Shown one piece after another: positions 57,742-64,000 of a stretch of 64,000 nt of DNA. A program made the position numbers and the translations under genes. The notes under the pieces were generated by a model. That model was not told the origin of the DNA. It ran no database searches and saw only the letters and a list, made by a program, of their open reading frames with translations. The first letter of the stretch is position 1; the number at the start of each line of letters is the position of its first letter. This DNA comes from Gordonia tangerina (lineage in GTDB: Bacteria; Actinomycetota; Actinomycetes; Mycobacteriales; Mycobacteriaceae), in contig NZ_JAKGCU010000009.1 in assembly GCF_021556435.1 (NCBI RefSeq), forward strand, positions 97,780 through 161,779, written 5' to 3'.

Positions 57742-59421
57742 ATGTCTGTACCTGATCCACAGGATTCGCAAGGGGTGTCCGATCCACAGGCGGCGTCCGA
57801 TCCGCCGACATCAGATCCGCAGGCCTGGATCGCCGCCGACCCCGATCCGCGCACCCGCGCCGAGCTGCGTGCGCTGACACCCGCCGAGTTGACCGAGCGG
57901 TTCTCCCACACATTGCATTTCGGCACCGCCGGCTTGCGTGGACCGGTCCGGGCCGGGCCATCCGGGATGAACGTCGCAGTAATCGTGCGGACGACCGTCG
58001 CGCTCGGACGCTGGCTCATCGACGGCGGGCACGCCGGGTCGAGGGTAGTGGTGGGCCGCGATGCCCGCCACGGGTCGGCCGACTTCGCAGATGCCTGCGC
58101 CGAGGTGCTCGCGGCGCAGGGATTCGATGTGGTGCGGCTACCGGGGACCACCCCCACTCCACTCATCGCGTTCTGCTGCCGGGATCTCGGTGCGTCCGCG
58201 GCGATCGCGGTGACCGCCTCACACAATCCGCCGGCCGACAACGGGTACAAGGTCTTCGTGTCCGGTGGCGCCCAGCTGATCCCGCCAGACGACACGCAGA
58301 TCGAGCGGCTGATCGCGACGGCCGCGCCGGCCAACACCGTGCCCCGGACGACTGTGTCCGCCGATGATCCGTGGGCGGCCGCCAACACCGAGCGGTATCT
58401 GACCCGGCTGACGAACCGCTTCGGACGGGTACCACGGTCGCCGGTTCGGATCGCGCTGACGGCCATGCACGGTGTGGGCGGCGCGCTGGCGCTCACCGCT
58501 CTGCGCCGGGCCGGGTTCACCGACGTCGAGGTGGTGCCCGAGCAGTTCGCACCCGATCCCGACTTCCCCACCGTGCGTTTTCCCAACCCCGAGGAACCCG
58601 GGGCCTCCGATCGGCTCCTGGCACTCGCCGCCGACGTCGACGCCGACCTCGCCATCGCGTTGGACCCCGACGCCGACCGATGCGCGCTCGGCGCTCGTAT
58701 CGGCGGCAGCTGGCGGATGCTCACCGGCGACGAAACCGGCGCCCTGCTGGGCAGGCATCTGCTCGCGGCCACCGATCTCGACGCACCCGTCGTGGCGGGC
58801 ACGATCGTGTCCGGGTCACTGTTGCAGGCCGTGGCCGAGGCTACCGGCGCCCGGTACGCGAGGACCCTCACCGGCTTCAAATGGCTCGTCCGCGCAGGTG
58901 AACCGCTGCTCTACGCGTACGAGGAGGCCATCGGCCACTGTGTCGATCCAGTCGCCGTGCGCGACAAGGACGGGATCAGCGCATCGGTGGTCGCGGCACT
59001 ACTCACCCACGAACGGGTCAGCGCCGGTTCCGATCTCGCGACAGCGCTGCATGAACTGTTCGTCGAACACGGAGTTCATGTGACCACCCAGCACTCGATC
59101 CGGGTCACCGACCTCGACCGGATCGCCGACATCATGGCGGGGCTGCGCACACATCCCCCGACGACCCTCGCCGGGATCAGCGTCACGAGCGTCGACTACG
59201 CCACCCGACAGGATCACCTAAACACCAATGCCGTCGAACTGTCCGGTGCCGCAAACGATCCCGAGACCTCAGTACGCGTGATGGTGCGGCCTTCCGGGAC
59301 CGAACCCAAACTCAAGTACTACCTCGAACTGGTTGCCGAGCCGCGCGAGTCCGACGTGGCCGCGACATCCGCGCGGTTGCATGCGCTCGCCGTTGACGTC
59401 ATCGCCGACCTCCCGCGCTGA
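57742..59421 (+). CDS. pmmB: Phospho-sugar mutase (phosphopentomutase/phosphomannomutase, PmmB-like)
   Basis: 559-residue alpha-D-phosphohexomutase-family enzyme. The active-site Ser loop is TASHNPPADNGYKV, the metal loop DPDADRC, the sugar-binding EEAIG, and the phosphate-binding RPSGTEPKLK. Domain 1 starts HFGTAGLRGPV. An N-terminal leader of about 30 residues is built from Asp-Pro-Gln-like repeats, encoded by imperfect GATCCRCAGG units. Location after punA suggests ribose- or deoxyribose-1-phosphate conversion. Hexose phosphates are also possible. Confidence 0.92.
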   Translation: MSVPDPQDSQGVSDPQAASDPPTSDPQAWIAADPDPRTRAELRALTPAELTERFSHTLHFGTAGLRGPVRAGPSGMNVAVIVRTTVALGRWLIDGGHAGSRVVVGRDARHGSADFADACAEVLAAQGFDVVRLPGTTPTPLIAFCCRDLGASAAIAVTASHNPPADNGYKVFVSGGAQLIPPDDTQIERLIATAAPANTVPRTTVSADDPWAAANTERYLTRLTNRFGRVPRSPVRIALTAMHGVGGALALTALRRAGFTDVEVVPEQFAPDPDFPTVRFPNPEEPGASDRLLALAADVDADLAIALDPDADRCALGARIGGSWRMLTGDETGALLGRHLLAATDLDAPVVAGTIVSGSLLQAVAEATGARYARTLTGFKWLVRAGEPLLYAYEEAIGHCVDPVAVRDKDGISASVVAALLTHERVSAGSDLATALHELFVEHGVHVTTQHSIRVTDLDRIADIMAGLRTHPPTTLAGISVTSVDYATRQDHLNTNAVELSGAANDPETSVRVMVRPSGTEPKLKYYLELVAEPRESDVAATSARLHALAVDVIADLPR

Positions 59422-59453
59422 GTCGGGATCGATCGCCTGGCTACGGTGGGCTG

Positions 59454-60242
59454 GTGTCCTCCCCCGAACCACTACTCGACGCCGCGAACATCGATGTGAT
59501 CCGCGGGGGCCGCCCCCTGCTGCACGACGTGAGTCTGCGCGTGGCGCATGGCGAGCACTGGGCATTGCTCGGCCCGAACGGGGCCGGTAAGTCGACGCTG
59601 ATGACGATCCTCGGCGCCCGCGGCCACCCCACCGCCGGCACCGTCGACGTACTGGGTCGGCGGTTGGGACGGGTGGACATGCGTCAACTGCGCACCCACA
59701 TCGGCCATGTGGATCCGCGCTGGCGCATCGACGTACCGCTCACGGCCCACGAGGTGGTGCTCACCGGCCTGACCAACACCCCCGAGCTCGACCGTCGGCA
59801 CGACTACACCGTCGACGAGCACCGTCACGCCGACGAGCTTCTCGAGCTGCTGGGCATGACCACCCGCCGCGAATCGCTGTGGCCGGTGATGAGTCAGGGC
59901 GAACGGGGCCGGACCCTCATCGCGCGGGCACTGATGCCGCGCCCGGCGTTGCTGCTGCTCGACGAACCTGCGACCGGCCTGGATCTTGCGGCGCGCGAGA
60001 AGCTGCTGACCGGTATCGACCAGCTCCGCTCCGAGGTACCCGGCCTGGCCAGTGTGCTGGTCACCCATCACCTCGAAGATCTACCGGCCAGCACAAGTCA
60101 CGCGATGTTGCTGCGCGATGGCCAGGTGATCGCCGCCGGAGCGGTCGATGAGGCCCTGACCTCGACGACGATCAGCACTTGTTTCGAGCATGATGTGGTG
60201 GTGCGGCGTGCGGCCGGGCGATGGGCGGCGGTCGCCGCCTGA
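59454..60242 (+). CDS. Stand-alone ABC transporter ATP-binding protein
   Basis: 262-residue ABC ATPase. Walker A is LLGPNGAGKSTLM, Walker B LLLLDEPATGLD, and the H-loop His is in LVTHHLEDL. The signature motif is MSQGERGRT, a variant of LSGGQ that resembles iron-siderophore/ModF-like proteins. There is no permease or binding-protein gene next to it, so it must pair with distant subunits or work alone. GTG at 59454 lies 6 nt after a TACGGT box. Confidence 0.85.
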   Translation: MSSPEPLLDAANIDVIRGGRPLLHDVSLRVAHGEHWALLGPNGAGKSTLMTILGARGHPTAGTVDVLGRRLGRVDMRQLRTHIGHVDPRWRIDVPLTAHEVVLTGLTNTPELDRRHDYTVDEHRHADELLELLGMTTRRESLWPVMSQGERGRTLIARALMPRPALLLLDEPATGLDLAAREKLLTGIDQLRSEVPGLASVLVTHHLEDLPASTSHAMLLRDGQVIAAGAVDEALTSTTISTCFEHDVVVRRAAGRWAAVAA

Positions 60243-60274
60243 GCCGACACGGCGCTCGGGCACTGCCGTGTGCG

Positions 60275-60305
60275 GTGAACGTCGCGGAATTCCTAACGTT
60301 CACCT
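60275..60305. terminator. Inverted repeat between the ABC gene and upp
   Basis: GGTGAACGT (60275-60283) and ACGTTCACC (60297-60305) form a 9-bp perfect stem with a 13-nt loop between two convergent genes. Confidence 0.6.
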
Positions 60306-60350
60306 CACTCCCGCCGATCAGTTCGCGCGGGACCGCTCAGTCGACCGGTG

Positions 60351-60974
60351 TCAGCGTGGCCCGAATTGGCGGTCCCCGGCATCGCCGAGGCCGGGCACGA
60401 TGTAGGCGACGTCGTTGAGGCCGTCGTCGACGGCAGCGACCACCAGACGCACCGGGTGACCGGATTTCTCCAGCGCGGCAACCCCCTCTGGCGCCGCCAC
60501 CACGCACACCGCGGTGATATCGGTGGCATGGCGCGCCACCAAGAGCTCGATCGTGTGCAGCATCGAACCGCCGGTCGCCAGCATCGGATCGAGCACGAAC
60601 ACCGGCAATCCCGACAGGTCGCCGGGCAGTGATTCCAGATACGGCACCGGTTGCGCGGTGGTCTCGTCGCGCGCCACCCCGACGAAACCGACGTGCGCCT
60701 CGGGCACCATCGCGTGTGCCTGCTCCACCATGCCGAGACCGGCGCGCAACACCGGTACCAGCAGCGGAGGAGTCGCCAGCCGCGATCCTTCGTGGGCGGT
60801 CAGCGGCGTCTCGATGGGTACCGTCACGCTCGGTGCCCCCGCCAGCGCCTCGTACACCAGCATCTGGGTCAGGTCCGACAACGCTCCGCGGAACGCCGCG
60901 TTGTCGGTGGTCTTGTCGCGCATCGTGGTCAGTCGAGCGGCCGCCAATGGATGGTCGACGATCTGTACCTGCAT
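60351..60974 (-). CDS. upp: Uracil phosphoribosyltransferase
   Basis: 207-residue salvage enzyme converting uracil and PRPP to UMP. Seen are [22 protein letters not shown], the PRPP loop [14 protein letters not shown] and the C-terminal [16 protein letters not shown] uracil-binding segment. The ATG at 60974 is right for the family ([10 protein letters not shown]). It converges with the ABC gene, and its start is 69 bp from the divergent T7SS-type gene. Confidence 0.95.
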   Translation of the reverse strand: MQVQIVDHPLAAARLTTMRDKTTDNAAFRGALSDLTQMLVYEALAGAPSVTVPIETPLTAHEGSRLATPPLLVPVLRAGLGMVEQAHAMVPEAHVGFVGVARDETTAQPVPYLESLPGDLSGLPVFVLDPMLATGGSMLHTIELLVARHATDITAVCVVAAPEGVAALEKSGHPVRLVVAAVDDGLNDVAYIVPGLGDAGDRQFGPR

Positions 60975-61043
60975 GACGATCACCTTAATGGTGTGTCCGG
61001 GACTCGGGTGGAACCGAAAGCGGTATCCGTGCGTCCAACAAAC

Positions 61044-61397
61044 ATGACCGATGTCTCCGTCCATACCCCCTCGTTGGCCGACTACGCCCGAGACCAGCAC
61101 ACCGCGGCCGACGTGGTGCGAGCGCACGCGAACGCCCAGCGAGGCGAGGTGGGCGACCTCACCGACACGTTCGGCGTCATCGGCGCCGATTTCCTGGTCG
61201 CGGCCGCCTACACACTCGACACCCGCGCGCGTCGCCTCGACACGTTGGCAACGCGTCACGGCGATCAGGGCGACATCACCGACAGCGCCGCGACCGTCTA
61301 CCTCGACGCCGACGCTCGAGCCGGCCATTGGTTGTCGCGGCCACCCACCGACAAGCCGCGGGACATCGGGAATCACACGGAGGGGCTGTATCTCTGA
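61044..61397 (+). CDS. Type VII secretion-associated small helical protein (EspC-like)
   Basis: 117-residue acidic protein without a signal peptide. Two long helices are predicted, and a YxxxD motif (YLDAD, Y86-D90) follows them, which is the general export motif of mycobacterial type VII secretion substrates. Overall it resembles EspC/DUF2580-type proteins. Its stop overlaps the next start by 1 bp (TGATG), so the pair is co-translated, as usual for T7SS heterodimers. No ESX core genes are nearby. Identity is inferred from motif, size and context. Confidence 0.65.
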   Translation: MTDVSVHTPSLADYARDQHTAADVVRAHANAQRGEVGDLTDTFGVIGADFLVAAAYTLDTRARRLDTLATRHGDQGDITDSAATVYLDADARAGHWLSRPPTDKPRDIGNHTEGLYL

Positions 61398-62329
61398 TGC
61401 TGACCATCGAGATCATCATCGAGCCGCTACGCATCATGATCACCGCCCTCGGCACCGGCATCCTGCCGCCCGACAACCCGGCTGATCGGCTGCGCAGTTC
61501 GGTGGGGTCACTCGACCACACGCGCCGGGAATCGGTCGCGGCCACCAACCGGGTCGCCACCGATTGGTTGGGCACGGGCGCCGACGGTGCCGTCGACGCG
61601 GCTCATCGGACACATCGAACGATGATCGAGACCACTGATGACAGCGCCGAGATCGCCGAGCTCATCGAGCAGGCCGGCGCGAAGGTGAAGGTTGCCGCCG
61701 ATCAGCTGAATGCGTTGATCGACTCCTTCCAGTCGCTGGCCGCGGCGCTCGGACCCGCGCTGTTCAGTCCACAGGGCATCGCGATGATCCTGCCGGTGGC
61801 ACTCGACCACGTCCAGCGCGGCATGCAGATCGTCGCGCGCACCCAGTCCGACCTCCGATCCGACACTGACCGGATGATGGCGATCGGTCGGACCGAGGCC
61901 CCGGCTTCGGTGCCGTCGCCGTCCGGCAACGACGGCACCGGGGTGGCCATCCGATTGCCGGACGGATCGATTGCGCACGCCCCGAACGAACGAGCAGCGA
62001 AGGCGGTGCGCGCCGCATTGAGTCAACGCGGTGTCCCCTATGTCTGGGGTGGCACCACACCGGACGGTTTCGACTGCAGCGGTTTCACCCAGTGGGCCTA
62101 TCGGCAGGCCGGCGTCGAACTCCCCCGCCTCGCCCAAGATCAGGACATGGCCGGTGTCGCGGTCGGCCAGTCCGAACTGCAACCCGGTGACCTGGCCGTC
62201 TGGGACGGCCATGTGGCGATGTACGTGGGCAACAACCAACTTGTCGAGGCCGGAGACCCCGTCCAGACGTCGCCGCTACGCACGACGAACGCCGGCCAGG
62301 GTTTCCAGGGCTTCTTCCGTCCACGCTGA
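61397..62329 (+). CDS. NlpC/P60-type peptidoglycan hydrolase with WXG-like N-terminal helical domain
   Basis: 310-residue protein. Residues 1-165 are helical with a WLG turn (W57-G59) like the WXG of type VII substrates. A Pro/Ser linker precedes a C-terminal NlpC/P60 domain with [19 protein letters not shown]; the catalytic Cys227, His272 and a polar third residue near Glu284 are present. It should cleave peptidoglycan peptides after export. It lacks a Sec signal, so export through an ESX system with the 61044 protein is the most likely route. Target may be self (growth) or other cells. Confidence 0.82.
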   Translation: MLTIEIIIEPLRIMITALGTGILPPDNPADRLRSSVGSLDHTRRESVAATNRVATDWLGTGADGAVDAAHRTHRTMIETTDDSAEIAELIEQAGAKVKVAADQLNALIDSFQSLAAALGPALFSPQGIAMILPVALDHVQRGMQIVARTQSDLRSDTDRMMAIGRTEAPASVPSPSGNDGTGVAIRLPDGSIAHAPNERAAKAVRAALSQRGVPYVWGGTTPDGFDCSGFTQWAYRQAGVELPRLAQDQDMAGVAVGQSELQPGDLAVWDGHVAMYVGNNQLVEAGDPVQTSPLRTTNAGQGFQGFFRPR

Positions 62330-62513
62330 TCTGGCTCCTACGCCCACTCGATACGAAACGGCGCCCACTCGACCGTGGTCGGCCGGGCGGAAGCCCGGGT
62401 GGCCGGACCTCGCGCACTGACCACCTCGACGACCCCGGCCCGGCGACCGCTCGCGCTCCGGCCGTTCACCGGACCGTCGCGGGGCCGCTACCGGAGTTCA
62501 CAGGTCCGATCAG

Positions 62514-62527
62514 TACGCTGTGTCCTC
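62514..62527 (+). promoter_or_regulatory. Candidate leaderless promoter (-10) for the 62528 gene
   Basis: TACGCT at 62514-62519 fits TANNNT and lies 8 nt before the ATG. The preceding spacer (62330-62527) holds nothing else I recognise. Confidence 0.35.
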
Positions 62528-63835
62528 ATGGCCGGAGACATTGTCCCCATCGAGCTCGGACTCACCGACGGAAACAGTTTCACCCTCTGGGCACCCCGGT
62601 GGCGCGAGGGTGACGACGAGTGGGAGGCCTTCCTCGGACTCGACGAGGACCTCTACGGATTCCCCGGTGTCGCCGAACTGGCCGCCTTCATCCGCACCGA
62701 CGACGACAACGACCTCGTCGACCACCCGGCGTGGGAGACCGTCGCGGGCCTGCAGGCCGACGAACTCGTTCCCGACGACCGACACAGCTACGACCTCGTC
62801 GGTGTGCCGGAACTGGCTGCCGAGGATCCCAATCCCGAGGTCATCGCGGAGCTGGAGGATGCGCTCGAGATCGTTCGCATCCTCGGCGAGGTCTGCGAAC
62901 TCACCATCATCACCAAGTTCTTCAACGGCAACCCGATCCTGGGTGCGGTGACCACTGGAACCCGCAACTTCGAGGGTCGCGAAGGCGTGGATCTGTGGGT
63001 TCGCATCGGTCGGCTCATCGCCAAGCATTGGGACGACGTCATCGACGCCATCGACGATGTCATCACGACCCCGAAGGTCGACCGGTCCGCGGTCGAGACC
63101 GCCGAAGCCGAACTCGAAGCTGCCGCGTCCGCCGAGGACGAAGACGAACCCGACGATGATGACCTGGATCTCGTCGAGAGCACCAACGGCGACGACACCG
63201 TCGAGTCCGACGACAGCGACGAGTCCGACGACGACAGTGCCGAGAATGCCGACGACGAGGTCGACAGCGACGATGAGATCGACGACGACTTCTGGGCAGG
63301 CGTCGGCATCGACCCGATCCGGATCGTCACCGACGCCGACGAATATCTCTCGCTGCGTTGCTATCTCGGCGATGACCCGGTCTTCCTCGGGGCGAACGGC
63401 AAGATTTTCGTCTTCACCTCGCCGCGTTCGCTGAGCCGATTCCTCGCGGACTCCGATGATCACGACCTCGCTGACCTGTCGACGTTCGAGGATGTGCGCA
63501 CTGGAGCCACTGACGGGTCGCTGGAGTTCGACGTCATCGACGACAACGTCTACGTGCTGCCCGGTCTCGCCGACGACATCGCCGACGGACCGCGCCGGAT
63601 GGACCGCAACCAACTCGACCTCGCAGTGGAGTTGCTCTCCGACGCGGCCGACTACGCCGACGACGACTCGGTGAGCGAAGCCCTCGGATCGACCACCCCG
63701 CTGGGATGGTTCGTGGACTACGCCATCAACCCGGATCCCAAGCGGATGGCGCCGAGCCCCCCGTTCGAGAACGAGTCGGAGGCATGGCGCGCCCTGGTGC
63801 ACGACTTCGAGGGCCGTCTGGTCAAGAAGGGCTGA
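62528..63835 (+). CDS. Acidic protein with internal duplication, function unknown
   Basis: 435-residue soluble protein, conserved in actinobacteria as far as I recall and sometimes called primosomal-like, a name I would not trust. Residues 30-125 and 280-376 are diverged copies of one module: FLG at 35 and 286, each followed by a [LI][YF]xF strand, an L[AS]xF[IL] helix and DDDNDL or DDHDL. Between them is a linker (about 200-255) that is almost all Asp, Glu and Ser. Start ATG 62528 gives MAGDIVPIELG. No catalytic motif is recognisable. Confidence 0.8.
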   Translation: MAGDIVPIELGLTDGNSFTLWAPRWREGDDEWEAFLGLDEDLYGFPGVAELAAFIRTDDDNDLVDHPAWETVAGLQADELVPDDRHSYDLVGVPELAAEDPNPEVIAELEDALEIVRILGEVCELTIITKFFNGNPILGAVTTGTRNFEGREGVDLWVRIGRLIAKHWDDVIDAIDDVITTPKVDRSAVETAEAELEAAASAEDEDEPDDDDLDLVESTNGDDTVESDDSDESDDDSAENADDEVDSDDEIDDDFWAGVGIDPIRIVTDADEYLSLRCYLGDDPVFLGANGKIFVFTSPRSLSRFLADSDDHDLADLSTFEDVRTGATDGSLEFDVIDDNVYVLPGLADDIADGPRRMDRNQLDLAVELLSDAADYADDDSVSEALGSTTPLGWFVDYAINPDPKRMAPSPPFENESEAWRALVHDFEGRLVKKG

Positions 63836-63913
63836 GCGACCCTTCGTGACGACCCTCCGCTAGCGCTAGCGCTCCGGGTCTCCTAGTAATTCCTTGAAAG
63901 GTGTGAGAGCCGA

Positions 63914-63972
63914 GACATCCTCCTGATGTGGTCGAGGGGCTTGGTATCCCAAATCACATCAAGGAGGATGTC
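63914..63972 (+). promoter_or_regulatory. Hairpin sequestering the ribosome binding site of the terminal gene
   Basis: GACATCCTCCTGATGTG (63914-63930) pairs with CACATC-A-AGGAGGATGTC (63955-63972) over 17 bp with a single bulged A and a 24-nt loop. The right arm contains the AAGGAGG ribosome binding site (63961-63967) and ends 1 nt before the GTG at 63973. In mRNA started upstream the site would be closed; transcripts starting inside the loop or right arm would be translated. Confidence 0.6.
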
Positions 63973-64000
63973 GTGTCTCACGGTAGTCGATTGAGTCGTG
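63973..64000 (+). CDS. Start of a gene, probably a transposase (partial)
   Basis: A GTG after a strong AAGGAGG gives the peptide MSHGSRLSR before the window ends. The hairpin over its ribosome binding site is typical of insertion-sequence transposases protected from read-through. The sequence before it (63836-63913), with a GCTAGCGCTAGC palindrome at about 63863, may hold the element end, but I cannot identify a terminal repeat or family. An ATG at 63968 in another frame stops after eight codons. Confidence 0.4.

Noticed and set aside
57750..57825. Short GATCC-containing repeats at the start of the phospho-sugar mutase gene
   Set aside because: They are in-frame, encode a Asp/Pro-rich leader and are too degenerate to be a separate repeat element.
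63836..63913. Naming the insertion-sequence family at the right end
   Set aside because: Only nine codons and no clear terminal inverted repeat are visible, so any family name would be a guess.
1..64000. CRISPR arrays, tRNA or rRNA genes
   Set aside because: I saw no regularly spaced repeats and no cloverleaf-like or ribosomal sequence, though a proper tRNA scan was not possible.

Overview
The window is high-GC DNA from an actinobacterium of the Mycobacteriales. The evidence is an arabinogalactan rhamnosyl-linker gene (wbbL next to rmlD), an AccA3/AccD5/AccE5 acyl-CoA carboxylase set, a LytR-CpsA-Psr ligase, an F420-type nitroreductase, and PapA-like and type VII secretion-type proteins. From 1 to about 20.7 kb the gene order (manB-wbbL-rmlD, LCP, TIGR03089-type, purE-purK-gtrA, PH protein, birA, accD5-accE5-maf-sseA-sufE-accA3) follows what I recall of the Mycobacterium tuberculosis Rv3264c-Rv3285 segment. 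The lhr-nei2, glpD, glpK, lpdA, amidohydrolase, punA, pmmB, upp part (43-61 kb) follows Rv3296-Rv3309. The region between (about 20.7-43.4 kb) is accessory. Gordonia or a close relative is my best guess; no sequence search was possible.

Layout. 1-6.3 kb: cell-wall sugar genes, then an LCP enzyme and three small metabolic genes. 6.3-12 kb: purEK, GtrA, and a PH-domain protein/response regulator/histidine kinase operon. 12-20.7 kb: biotin ligase facing an acyl-CoA carboxylase locus, with an embedded rhodanese-SufE-acyltransferase operon. 20.7-24.7 kb: urate-catabolism genes (uraD, uraH), a MocA-like protein and a permease fused to a degenerate OHCU-decarboxylase domain. 24.8-28.7 kb: an AraC regulator divergent from a two-component HpaCB-type phenol hydroxylase, then a kinase remnant lacking its P-loop. 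28.7-34 kb: pyruvate carboxylase and an MFS exporter separated by a 395-bp region rich in symmetric elements. 34-40.3 kb: 8-oxoguanine deaminase-like protein, xanthine-dehydrogenase-type subunits and an Nramp transporter. 40.3-43.5 kb: FadE25-like dehydrogenase and a cobalt-uptake operon (cbtB-cbtA plus a dead histidine phosphatase) behind a cobalamin riboswitch. 43.5-60.3 kb: Lhr-Nei2 repair pair, glycerol catabolism, LpdA, nucleoside and sugar-phosphate salvage, and a lone ABC ATPase. 60.3-62.3 kb: upp and a type VII secretion-like substrate pair. 62.5 kb to the end: a duplicated acidic protein, then probably the left end of a mobile element whose first gene has its ribosome binding site buried in a hairpin.

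How the genes work together. BirA would biotinylate AccA3 and Pyc, both encoded here. The purine genes form two blocks: oxidation of purines to urate (34-39 kb), and urate-product processing with a permease (21-24.7 kb). No urate oxidase is visible between or beside them. Most operons are tightly packed with 1-4 bp start/stop overlaps. Several starts lie 7-8 nt after a TANNNT box, which suggests leaderless mRNAs.
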